Positions 24,179-31,939 of a stretch of DNA of 35,515 bases are shown one piece after another. This DNA comes from Akkermansiaceae bacterium (GTDB lineage Bacteria > Verrucomicrobiota > Verrucomicrobiia > Verrucomicrobiales > Akkermansiaceae). Position 1 is the stretch's first letter, and every line of letters begins with the position of its first letter. The position numbers were made by a program, and so were the translations under genes. The stretch covers positions 1 to 35,515 of the forward strand of contig CAISTY010000091.1 of assembly GCA_903888515.1 (NCBI GenBank), written 5' to 3'. The notes below the pieces were generated by a model, which did no database searches, was not told the origin of the DNA, and saw only the letters and a list, made by a program, of their open reading frames with translations.

Positions 24179-25222
24179 ATGTCTTGGCGTATGAGAATTC
24201 TTGCGATCCTTCTGGTTGCGGCGCTCAGCATCGCCGGTGCCCGCTCCGAAACACTTTCCGCAGTGGATCGCGAAGCGTTGTTGGAAAAATTGGAGAAGCT
24301 GCGTGATGCGGTGAATTCCAGGGTGGATGCGAGGTTCCGCATGGGGATATCCGCCTACCGCGATGCTCTGGTGAGCGACGAGGCGGTTCTGGCATTGTAT
24401 TTGAAATGCACCGAAAAAGTGAATTTCATCGACCAACAGAAGAAAACCTCGGATTTTCTCGATTGGAAACGCCAGCAGCACGACAAGCTAGCCGCCCCCG
24501 GTTTCCGCTTGGCCCTCCATTACCAGTTGCGCTGGCTCATTCTCACGTTGCAGGCGTTTTCCGAGAAAAGCAACCCCCAGTCGCTGGCAGTTGACGCGCA
24601 GGAAATTGTCGACGCCCTGTTCCGTGATGCGGATAAACTCGCGGGCCAGGACCAGGAACTCGGACAGGCGGTCACCTCGACGATTTTTGCCAGAGCCTAT
24701 GACATCGGCCACCTTGAAAAGGATCAGGACGAGGAACCGTGGCCGCAGTCGCCCGTGAATTTGGGCGAGATCTACGGTTCGGTCGTGTTCCCCCCCCTGC
24801 GCAAGCCGGCCCGGGTGGATGAGTTGCGCGCGGCATGGATCAAACGTATCCAACAGGAAGGCATTAAAGCCGAAAAGATGTCGGGATGGGGCAACGGCAA
24901 CGTGACCAAAAACACCAACGCCAACAACAAGGGCAAGCCTGAACGCAGAATCGGCATGGCGGCCGATATGAAAGGACCCGCACATGAACGGTTTGTCACC
25001 AGGACCCTGCCGGAACTCCAATGGCAGATGGAAGTGGACTTGTTCCGCAGCGGCGACCAAAGCGCGGCCTCCAAGCGGATGCTGGCTCATATCGAAAAAT
25101 ACATCAACCACCGGTCCGTCCGCCGATGGGGCGAGGAATTCAGCAACCTTCTCAAACCCAAGGCGGCCACCGCGCCACGGCCTCCGGCGGGATCGACCCC
25201 ACCCGATACGTCAGCCGAATAA
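24179..25222 (+). CDS. Secreted protein of unknown function
   Basis: A 347-residue protein I cannot place in a family. The ATG at 24179 gives a clean signal peptide (MSWRMRILAILLVAALSIAGARS); an ATG at 24155 would add eight residues, and one at 24191 is also possible. The mature part starts with a charged helical stretch (DREALLEKLEKLRDAVNSRVD) that could form a coiled coil, followed by mostly helical sequence, a low-complexity NVTKNTNANNKGK loop near residue 240, and a proline-rich tail. No catalytic motif is visible. It is divergent from the HtrA gene and upstream of alaS, but no shared role is implied. Predicted periplasmic or extracytoplasmic. Confidence 0.75.
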   Translation: MSWRMRILAILLVAALSIAGARSETLSAVDREALLEKLEKLRDAVNSRVDARFRMGISAYRDALVSDEAVLALYLKCTEKVNFIDQQKKTSDFLDWKRQQHDKLAAPGFRLALHYQLRWLILTLQAFSEKSNPQSLAVDAQEIVDALFRDADKLAGQDQELGQAVTSTIFARAYDIGHLEKDQDEEPWPQSPVNLGEIYGSVVFPPLRKPARVDELRAAWIKRIQQEGIKAEKMSGWGNGNVTKNTNANNKGKPERRIGMAADMKGPAHERFVTRTLPELQWQMEVDLFRSGDQSAASKRMLAHIEKYINHRSVRRWGEEFSNLLKPKAATAPRPPAGSTPPDTSAE

Positions 25223-25362
25223 TCACCCTCTTGAGGTCGCTTGCGTACCCGCCTCCATGAGTTGCGCGGCCTGAAATCACTGCGTTGCGGGGCTTTACTT
25301 CCGCCCCGGACATCGGTCATCCTCGCGCCGCAATCCGGACATTCCGGACCACCCCGCGCCTC

Positions 25363-28300
25363 ATGACTGCTGCCGAAATCCGCCAATCGTTCCTCGATTT
25401 TTTTCGCGAGAAACAACACACCATCGTGCCGTCCGCATCGCTGTTGCCCCAGTCTCCCGGACTGTTGTTCACCAATGCCGGCATGAACCCCTTCGTCCCG
25501 TTTTTCCTCGGTGTCCAAAAAGCCCCCTATCACCCGCCACGCGCTGCGGATACCCAGAAATGCATCCGCGCTGGCGGCAAACACAACGACCTCGATGATG
25601 TCGGCTATGACACCTATCACCACACGTTCTTTGAGATGTTGGGAAACTGGTCGTTCGGCGATTATTTCAAAAAGGAAGCCATCCAGTGGGCTTGGGAACT
25701 CGTCGTCGAACGCTGGGGCCTGCCCGCCCATCGCCTCTACGCATCGGTTTACGCCCCGCAACCCGGCGACCCCGGCAAATTCGACCAGGAAGCCTGGGAC
25801 ATCTGGGCCGCGCTGTTCATTTCCAAAGGGTGCGACCCCGCCGTCCAGATCGTCAACGGCAACGTCAAAGACAACTTCTGGATGATGGGCGAAACCGGCC
25901 CCTGCGGCCCGTGCTCGGAACTCCACGTTGATCTGACACCGGCAGGCGACACCCGTGGCGCCCTCGTCAACAACGGCTCCGACCTGTGCATCGAGATCTG
26001 GAACCTCGTTTTCATCCAATACAACGCCGAGGCCGACGGCAGCTTCCGCGAGTTGCCCGCCAAACACGTCGATACCGGCATGGGCTTCGAGCGCGCCTGC
26101 TCGATCATCCAGAACACCAAGGGCTTCACCGATTTTTCTAACAAACCATCCAACTACGCCACCGACGTCTTCACTCCCATCTTCCGCAAACTCGAAACAC
26201 TCAGCGGAAAATCCTACGCCAATATCTATCCGGAACCCGGCGCCAACCGCGCGCTTTTCACCGGTGAAATGAAAACCGCGATCGCCTTCCGCGTCATCGC
26301 CGACCACCTCCGCACGCTCGCGTTTTCCATTGCCGACGGCATCATGCCCGGCAACAACGGCCGCAACTACGTGTTGCGCCGCATTCTCCGCCGTGCTGTT
26401 AGATACGGCCGCCAACTTGGATTCTCCGGCGAAAAACCGTTCTTCGCCGCGCTCGTCCCGACGCTCGTTGCGGAAATGGGCGGGGTTTTCCCCGAACTGT
26501 TAGCCCGCCAGGACGCCATCCGCCAAACCCTCGAACAAGAGGAAACCAGCTTCAATCAAACACTGGATCGGGGACTCAAGCGCTTTGAGGAAGCGGTGGG
26601 GGATCTTCCAAGTGTGGGGGTGGCGCCGCTTCCAGGGGTGGCGCCGCTTCCAGGGGTGGCGCCGCTTCCAGGGGTGGCGCCGCTTCCAGGGGTGGCGCAC
26701 GCTTCCAGCGTGCATGGTTCCGCATCCTGCGGAACTTCTTCCCCAAAATCCGCCCAAGGCGCACTTTACTCCAAGCGTGATTTGCCCCACTTCGAGCGCC
26801 CCTGGGGCAAATACTTCATAACCTGCAATACCCAAGATCATTTGTTGCTGCCGGATTCATCCCGCCAAACTGTCCTTGACGCCATCCTGCATTTCCACGG
26901 CTCACGCTACATCTTGTTTGCCGCAGTGGTCATGCCCGATCACGCTCATCTGCTCATCGAACCCCAGCCCAAGGAGTATGATGCCGAAGGTCATCCGATC
27001 TTCTGGTCGCTTGGCGAGTTGATGCATTCTATCAAATCTTTCACCGCGAAGGAAATCAACAAGCAACTCGGTCGCACGGGGCCTGTCTGGCAGAAAGAAT
27101 CCTATGACCGCCTGATACGCTCCGACTCGGATCTGGGAGAAAAGTTTGAATACATCACCACCAATCCGCAACGATCCGGGCTGACCGACGAGGGTTCCTA
27201 TCCATATGTTTGGTCGCGGGGGTGGAGTGAAACTTCGATGGAACAACTGCGCGGCGATGCCGCGAAGTCTCTGCAGATCCTTTCGCTGGAAGCGTGCGCT
27301 ACCCTTTCCGGCGACATTGCCTTCGAACTCTATGACACATTCGGCTTTCCAATCGACCTAACAGAACTGCTCTGTGCCGAGCGCGGCCTCACCGTGGACA
27401 TGCCGCGCTTCGAGAAGCTGATGGAACTCCAACGCGAGCGCGCCCGTGCCGCCCAAAAGACCACCGTCGTCCGCGCCCTCGACATTTCCACTGAAGCCAC
27501 CACTGAGTTTGTTGGATTTGAGTTGGATGAAGTGGCAGCGACCATCCTCGAAGTCCACCCGCAGGAGGACGCGCTGTTTGTCATCACCGATAAAACCGTC
27601 TTTTACGCCGAAATGGGCGGCCAGGCCGGCGATACCGGCACACTTGTCATCCATGGATCCGAACTCCCCATCACCGGTACCCAACAGATCGGCAAAGCCC
27701 GCGCTCTTGTCATATCTCAAATTTCAAATTCCAAATTTCAAATCGCCCCGGGCGACAAAGTCATGCTGCGGTTCGACCCCTCCCGCCGTCGCCCGATTGA
27801 AGCTCATCACACCGCCACCCACCTGCTCCACTGGGCGCTTCACGAAGTCGTTTCCAAGGACGCGACCCAGCAAGGCTCGTCCGTCGATGAATACCGCCTG
27901 CGTTTCGACTTCAACAGCGCCGCTCTAACATCCGAGCAGATCGCAATGATGGAGGACATGGTCAACGGCGCGATCAAACAGGACATGGCCGTTTCCTGGA
28001 CGGAAGTGAAACACGCCGACATCAAAGACCGCGCCGACATCATGCAGTTTTTCGGCGACAAGTACGGCGAGATCGTCCGCGTCGTCGAGATCGGAGGCAA
28101 GCGCAACGCGCTCGACGGCTACTCGATGGAACTTTGCGGTGGCACCCATGTCCGGAACACTTCGGAGATCGGCCTTTTCAAAATCAAATCCGAGGGCGCC
28201 ATCGCCGCCGGCGTCCGGCGCATAGAGGCCGTCTGCGGAGAAGCCGCATGGAACCACCTCAACGAAGTGGGCGATAAATGGCGCCACGAGTACAAAGCCA

Positions 28301-28875
28301 GCCAAGCAAAACTCGCCGCCGCCAACGACAAACTAAAAGTCCTCGGCGAGGCTCCCGTCACCGTCAACGAGTTCCCGCACATCATGGGAGCCATGCTCGC
28401 CGAGCGCGCGGATATCAACGAAATCAACGCCGTCTTCGCCCACGGTGCCCGCACACTTGAAGAAACCCAGCAAGCCTCCATCGAGGCCGAAAAACGCATC
28501 AAAAAAATCCAGTCATCCCAAGCCGCCCGAATGGCCGACGAGGCTCTAGCCGACCTGATCGCCACAGGCGGGCCCATCATCGCCAGCTTCGAGGCCGATG
28601 CCTCACTCCTCCAGGAACTCCAGAACGGCCTGAAGAAAAAGAACTTCGCCGGCCCCGCACTGCTCATCGTCGATGACGGCGAAAAACTCCATCTCGCCAC
28701 CCACTGCGGGGCGACCGCTCTATCAAACGGCCTCAAGGCCGGTGACCTGCTCCGCGATCTGGCCGCCCTCGCCGGCGGCAAGGGCGGCGGCAAACCCGAC
28801 CAGGCCCGCGGCGCCGCTCCGGACCGCACGAAAATCGCGGCGCTGCAAGCCGCTGCGGCCGGAATGTTGAGATAG
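25363..28875 (+). CDS. alaS: Alanyl-tRNA synthetase carrying an in-frame transposase-domain insertion
   Basis: A 1170-residue protein, far longer than the usual 870-950. The ATG at 25363 starts MTAAEIRQSFLDFF, the standard AlaRS N-terminus. The catalytic domain (FTNAGMNPFVPFFLG, ENWSFGDYF-type LGNWSFGDYFKKEAI, NVKDNFWMMGETGPCGPCSE) and middle helical domain precede an insertion at about 420-646. The AlaRS frame resumes at TLSGDIAFELYDTFGFPIDLTELL. The editing domain keeps HHTATHLLH (His816, His820) and the CGGTH motif, and the C-Ala oligomerisation domain is present. The inserted segment contains a complete Y1_Tnp/RAYT-like domain (see separate entry). No stop or shift interrupts the frame, so the protein should be made in full unless the RNA is processed. 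A second small insertion of about 11 residues (ISQISNSKFQI) lies before the editing domain. Confidence 0.94.
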   Translation: MTAAEIRQSFLDFFREKQHTIVPSASLLPQSPGLLFTNAGMNPFVPFFLGVQKAPYHPPRAADTQKCIRAGGKHNDLDDVGYDTYHHTFFEMLGNWSFGDYFKKEAIQWAWELVVERWGLPAHRLYASVYAPQPGDPGKFDQEAWDIWAALFISKGCDPAVQIVNGNVKDNFWMMGETGPCGPCSELHVDLTPAGDTRGALVNNGSDLCIEIWNLVFIQYNAEADGSFRELPAKHVDTGMGFERACSIIQNTKGFTDFSNKPSNYATDVFTPIFRKLETLSGKSYANIYPEPGANRALFTGEMKTAIAFRVIADHLRTLAFSIADGIMPGNNGRNYVLRRILRRAVRYGRQLGFSGEKPFFAALVPTLVAEMGGVFPELLARQDAIRQTLEQEETSFNQTLDRGLKRFEEAVGDLPSVGVAPLPGVAPLPGVAPLPGVAPLPGVAHASSVHGSASCGTSSPKSAQGALYSKRDLPHFERPWGKYFITCNTQDHLLLPDSSRQTVLDAILHFHGSRYILFAAVVMPDHAHLLIEPQPKEYDAEGHPIFWSLGELMHSIKSFTAKEINKQLGRTGPVWQKESYDRLIRSDSDLGEKFEYITTNPQRSGLTDEGSYPYVWSRGWSETSMEQLRGDAAKSLQILSLEACATLSGDIAFELYDTFGFPIDLTELLCAERGLTVDMPRFEKLMELQRERARAAQKTTVVRALDISTEATTEFVGFELDEVAATILEVHPQEDALFVITDKTVFYAEMGGQAGDTGTLVIHGSELPITGTQQIGKARALVISQISNSKFQIAPGDKVMLRFDPSRRRPIEAHHTATHLLHWALHEVVSKDATQQGSSVDEYRLRFDFNSAALTSEQIAMMEDMVNGAIKQDMAVSWTEVKHADIKDRADIMQFFGDKYGEIVRVVEIGGKRNALDGYSMELCGGTHVRNTSEIGLFKIKSEGAIAAGVRRIEAVCGEAAWNHLNEVGDKWRHEYKASQAKLAAANDKLKVLGEAPVTVNEFPHIMGAMLAERADINEINAVFAHGARTLEETQQASIEAEKRIKKIQSSQAARMADEALADLIATGGPIIASFEADASLLQELQNGLKKKNFAGPALLIVDDGEKLHLATHCGATALSNGLKAGDLLRDLAALAGGKGGGKPDQARGAAPDRTKIAALQAAAAGMLR
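26621..26692. repeat. Four perfect 18-bp tandem repeats (VAPLPG)4 in alaS
   Basis: TGGCGCCGCTTCCAGGGG occurs at 26621, 26639, 26657 and 26675, each 18 bases and perfect, encoding VAPLPG units. A fifth, variant unit (TGGCGCACGCTTCCAGCG) starts the RAYT element at 26693. The 18-base period preserves the alaS frame whatever the copy number, so expansion and contraction are tolerated. Confidence 0.96.
26690..26735. repeat. REP-like hairpin pair at the left end of the RAYT insertion
   Basis: GCACGC-TTCCA-GCGTGC (26697-26713) and GTTCCGCA-TCC-TGCGGAAC (26717-26735) are perfect stems with short loops, four bases apart. Paired hairpins at one side of a RAYT gene are the usual arrangement of its own REP/BIME substrates. 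Here they are inside translated alaS sequence. Confidence 0.88.
27285..27304. repeat. Inverted terminal copy closing the RAYT insertion
   Basis: GCTGGAAGCGTGCGCTACCC matches the reverse complement of 26690-26709 at 19 of 20 positions. It lies just before alaS similarity resumes and marks the right boundary of the element. Confidence 0.88.
27712..27745. repeat. AT-rich repeat inserted in alaS
   Basis: The stretch (ATATCTCAAATTTC, then AAATTCC, then AAATTTCAAATC) is AT-rich inside a GC-rich gene and contains two near-copies of ATTTCAAATTCC. It encodes ISQISNSKFQI between KARALV and APGDKV. AlaRS proteins normally have only a short linker here. It looks like a second repeat element captured in frame. 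Confidence 0.7.
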
Positions 28876-28958
28876 GACTTCAATGAATGTCCCCGTGCCA
28901 TCATTACCAAATTGGATAATAGTCCCTCCGAGCGAAGTATTAATCCACCACAACCGTC

Positions 28959-29939
28959 ATGATGTCACTCAGCACCCACACCGCAGCACCCGCCCTGCCC
29001 GCTAAAATCCCCGTGGCAGTCACCATCACCGACCCCAATTTTTTCATTGCGGTGTACACGCTACTGCTCTCGATGCACTATCACCGAGTGCGGGCCAAGA
29101 TGCATGTCTTGAGCGTCAACCTCGGTGAGCGCGAAAAAGACCTGCTCCGCCAGTTTCCCGGCACCGAAGTGATCGAAGCGACCCGCGACAACCCGCGCGG
29201 TCCGGCCTGCCGCAAGGGCGAAGCGATCCTCGCGGCGGCGCAAATCACCCCGGAAGCCACCCATATTTCGCTCTTTGACGGTGACACGCTGGCCACCGGC
29301 GACATCACCGATCACCTTTGCCCCGATGGGGAAACCCTCTTCGCTCGCTGGAAAACCCCCGATGAAGATGGCCGCATTTTCGCCAGCCATTACCAACCCG
29401 GCGACACCCCGGGCACCATCCCCAAGCATATCCTCAAAATCTGGCAGCAAGACGTCAATGAGAGGGAGACGCCTAACATCCAAAACACGGTTTGCGGCGG
29501 CAACCTGACGGTTCATCGCGCCGTGCTGCCCTGCATCGAGCGCTGGCAATCGCAAATGGACAAAGTGCTGCCAATCACCACCATGGGCGCGCATGATTTC
29601 GCCTCGCAAGGGTATTTCCAAGTTGATGAATCGGTGCTCAATAGCTTGCTCGCCTTCGCACACGACGCCCCTCACGTCTTACCCGCCAATCTCAATATCG
29701 ACCCGGCCGCCTACGTCGCACACCTCGGCCCGAATAACCCCAAACCTTGGGTCCTCTGGCGCCCAGAAAAATTAAACTATTACCCGCAGGTCGCTAGGTT
29801 TTTCACTTGGGCCAAACAACAGGGATACACCCTGCCCAAAGTCCCATGGACATTCCAACAACGCTACAAACTTCCCGTCATCGCCAGCGCCCACCTCTTT
29901 GGCACCGCCCGTACTCTCAAGGGAAAACTCAAATTCTAA
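28959..29939 (+). CDS. Glycosyltransferase-like protein (GT-A fold, GT8-like)
   Basis: A 326-residue protein with a nucleotide-sugar transferase layout. After the N-terminus (VAVTITDPNFFIAVYTLLLSMHYHRV) comes the metal-binding DxD-type motif FDGDT at 106-110 and a C-terminal half with NTVCGGNLTVHR and AHLGPNNPKPWVLW, as in GT8/DUF-type transferases. A start at 28959 or the adjacent codon is supported by a sensible N-terminus. No signal peptide, so it should be cytoplasmic. It is followed 149 bases later by a GT4-type gene; the pair probably belonged to a polysaccharide or glycoprotein locus. Donor and acceptor are unknown. Confidence 0.8.
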   Translation: MMSLSTHTAAPALPAKIPVAVTITDPNFFIAVYTLLLSMHYHRVRAKMHVLSVNLGEREKDLLRQFPGTEVIEATRDNPRGPACRKGEAILAAAQITPEATHISLFDGDTLATGDITDHLCPDGETLFARWKTPDEDGRIFASHYQPGDTPGTIPKHILKIWQQDVNERETPNIQNTVCGGNLTVHRAVLPCIERWQSQMDKVLPITTMGAHDFASQGYFQVDESVLNSLLAFAHDAPHVLPANLNIDPAAYVAHLGPNNPKPWVLWRPEKLNYYPQVARFFTWAKQQGYTLPKVPWTFQQRYKLPVIASAHLFGTARTLKGKLKF

Positions 29940-30088
29940 GGCACGCCTCCCACCGACTGCATGAAACTACCGCATAACCGACTATTTCAAGTACTTCCAG
30001 ACGCTGCCCGCCAATTCCAGACCCATCTAGCAATTAGCAATAATGCAATCCTCCGCAAACTGCGCCGCAAACCGGCGCCCGCCATCGC

Positions 30089-31507
30089 ATGAATCTGCCG
30101 CGCCTCCTTTACGTGGACGTGCCCTTTGAGCACGAGTCCGGCGGCGACAAGAACCGCAGTCGCTTCCTCTGGCACACGCTGAGCGGCGCTTTCGACACCG
30201 ACTTGCTGCTCATCGCCCCGAGCCAGTCCGTCACGGGGCGTCCGCTGTTTACGGACTTCAAACCCGTTCTCCGCCTGCCGCCGGTGCGCGGGCCATGGCA
30301 CCAATCCGACTCCGTCTTTGCCTTCGGCCCGCTGGAGTTGGACGCCTTCCGCGAACTGCTGACCGACCGCCGCTACGACGCCGTTTTCACCCGGTTCCAT
30401 TCGCCTTGGGCACTGGCCCTCGCCGCCTCCGCACACGCGACGCGCCCCGCCGTGATCGTGGACTTGGACATGGTTTCGTCCCGGCTCGTCGGACTGACTT
30501 GGCAGCAGGCGCCGTCATTCAAGAACCGCTGGTTCTTCTTTGAAAAGCTCAAGCTGGCCCGCCTCGAAAAGCAGCTCGTCCGGCAGCCTTTCCTCGTGCT
30601 TTTCAGCAACCCGGTCGAATTGGCGGACATCCGCGGCCGCGTCGCACCGACGCCCTCGCCGGCCCGACTCGCGGTATTGCCCAACGTCATGCCTCCGCCG
30701 CCCAAACCCGGTCCGGTGACACCGCAGCCGGCCATCCTCTTCTTCGGTAGCATGAACTCCGGCGCGAACACGGACGCCTTCCGCTTCCTGGTCGAGTCGT
30801 TGCTGCCGCTCCTCGACGCCGATCTGCGCCGGCATGACGTGAAGCTGCACATCGTCGGCAAGAACCCGCCGCCGTGGTTCGCCGAATTGCTGGAGAAATC
30901 CATGAGCGACCGCGTGTTGCTGGTGGGCGGCGTGGACTCGATGGAACGCGCCATCGCTGAATCGCGTTTTGTTTTCCTGCCACTCCGCGTCGCGTCGGGT
31001 ACCCGCACCCGCATTCTCGAAGCCGCCGCCCTTGGCAAAGCCGTCGTGACCACCACCATCGGCGCAGAAGGCATTGAGGTGGGCGAAGACGCGCTGATCG
31101 CCGACACGCCGACAGCACTGGCGACGGCAGTCCGGCAGTTGCTGGACAACCCAGCGCAAGCCGAGACGCTGGGCCGGCGGCTGCGCGAGCACTGCGTGGC
31201 ACGCTACTCCGAGCCGCGCGTGGCTGGCGATCTTGTGCGCGAGGTGAGCGATTTTATCGCCTCTCGGAGCGCCAACCCCCATTTCCCCGCCCACCGGACC
31301 GGCCACCGGCTATTCCAACGGCCTTCACCCCATCCACATCTCCAAATCAGCCATTGCGGCTCTGACGTTGCCCTTGGCTCCTTCCGCGATCTGGCGGATG
31401 ATAGAGATAGGAGCGTCCCAGCGCCGGGCGAGGAAGGCCGCGAGGAGCCCGTTTTCCGGTGGCTGGAGGCGGACCGATTGAAAGCGGGTCTGGAAGCGTT
31501 CCGTTAG
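30089..31507 (+). CDS. Glycosyltransferase family 4-like, with an unnatural C-terminal extension
   Basis: A 472-residue frame, but only the first 390 or so residues look like a GT-B glycosyltransferase: MNLPRLLYVDVPFEHESGGD, FGSMNSGANTDAFRFL, and the donor-site region RTRILEAAALGKAVVTTTIGAEGIEVG. From about 31265 the frame runs out of the glycosyltransferase and, after 31325, is simply the antisense of an AAA+ ATPase fragment, ending at 31507. The natural C-terminus has therefore been lost or replaced at a recombination junction. Whether the extended protein is active is unclear. It lies 149 bases after the GT8-like gene and should be co-transcribed. Confidence 0.78.
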   Translation: MNLPRLLYVDVPFEHESGGDKNRSRFLWHTLSGAFDTDLLLIAPSQSVTGRPLFTDFKPVLRLPPVRGPWHQSDSVFAFGPLELDAFRELLTDRRYDAVFTRFHSPWALALAASAHATRPAVIVDLDMVSSRLVGLTWQQAPSFKNRWFFFEKLKLARLEKQLVRQPFLVLFSNPVELADIRGRVAPTPSPARLAVLPNVMPPPPKPGPVTPQPAILFFGSMNSGANTDAFRFLVESLLPLLDADLRRHDVKLHIVGKNPPPWFAELLEKSMSDRVLLVGGVDSMERAIAESRFVFLPLRVASGTRTRILEAAALGKAVVTTTIGAEGIEVGEDALIADTPTALATAVRQLLDNPAQAETLGRRLREHCVARYSEPRVAGDLVREVSDFIASRSANPHFPAHRTGHRLFQRPSPHPHLQISHCGSDVALGSFRDLADDRDRSVPAPGEEGREEPVFRWLEADRLKAGLEAFR

Positions 31508-31747
31508 GCTGGTCACGTCGAGGTTCGTGGTGCCGTGGAACGCGTGTCCCGGTCTCATCCGGTCGTGGTAGGTGAGGAGCATGTCCTGGGCGTCCTTCGA
31601 GCAGCGGTCCAACTCATTCACGACTTTGATAGACCACGGGCCGAACATGGACGCATAGGCACCGGTCGCGTCTCTGGCGCGGCGCATCAGCAATCGGATT
31701 GATTCGACGGATGGGTGGAAGTGATCCCCCCGGAATCGCGCACGCCG
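31325..31747 (-). pseudogene. AAA+ ATPase C-terminal fragment
   Basis: Read on the minus strand: SMFGPWSIKVVNELDRCSKDAQDMLLTYHDRM, GTTNLDVTSLTERFQTRFQSVRL and IRQIAEGAKGNVRAAMADLEMWMG, ending in TGA. The GTTN-sensor 1 and TERFQTRF segments are those of clamp-loader-like AAA+ ATPases, with NELDR as a Walker-B-like region. The Walker A half is absent, so it is a fragment. It lies antisense within the end of the glycosyltransferase frame. I cannot name the parent gene. Confidence 0.72.
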
Positions 31748-31809
31748 CCCTGCATGCCGCCCTTGCATCGGCGGCGGAAATCGTTTAAGAAATCCGAAAC
31801 AAATTTCCC

Positions 31810-31878
31810 ATGGCCGCCGATTACACTGAAGACGACATCAAATCGCTGGACTGGCGCGAGCATATCCGCATGCGGCCC
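31810..31878 (+). pseudogene. N-terminal fragment of a type IIA topoisomerase B subunit
   Basis: [20 protein letters not shown] followed by MRP is the start of GyrB/ParE proteins, whose next residues are usually GMYIGK. The match stops after about 23 codons and the frame continues into unrelated sequence, so only the gene's first 69 bases survive. AT-rich sequence upstream (about 31780-31808) may be its former leader. Confidence 0.72.
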
Positions 31879-31939
31879 ACGGGCATCTATGTGAACGGCC
31901 GCCACAACCGCGGGGTCGGGTTCGCCGCCGATCTTTCGG

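Larger units (their letters stand above)
26621..27304 (+). mobile_element. In-frame insertion in alaS encoding a RAYT (Y1_Tnp, HUH) domain
   Basis: Codons 468 to about 625 of alaS form a REP-associated tyrosine transposase domain: RDLPHFERPWGKYFITCN, VVMPDHAHLLIEPQ with the metal-binding HUH pair His527 and His529, MHSIKSFTAKEINKQLGRTGPVW, QKESYDRLIR and YITTNPQRSGL. Tyr581 (ESYDR) or Tyr597 (EYITTN) is the candidate nucleophile. Upstream lie four 18-bp repeats and two hairpins; GCTGGAAGCGTGCGCTACCC at the right edge is a 19/20 inverted copy of 26690-26709. No in-frame ATG precedes the domain, but GTG (26710) and TTG (26782) could allow internal starts. Element length (684 bases, 228 codons) keeps the host frame. 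Exact boundaries are estimated from where AlaRS similarity stops and resumes. Confidence 0.86.

Noticed and set aside
25087..26415. Long minus-strand open frame opposite alaS
   Set aside because: It is the antisense of clear AlaRS catalytic sequence in a GC-rich gene; its translation has no family-like motifs.
26621..26692. CRISPR-like or direct-repeat array
   Set aside because: The 18-bp units are directly abutting without spacers and are in coding frame.
26500..26841. Minus-strand peptide with repeated HPWKRR units
   Set aside because: It is the complementary translation of the 18-bp repeats; there is no independent coding support.
26621..27304. Intein inside AlaRS
   Set aside because: The insert has no Cys/Ser/Thr splice junctions, no C-terminal His-Asn and no Hint-fold motifs; its motifs are those of Y1 transposases.
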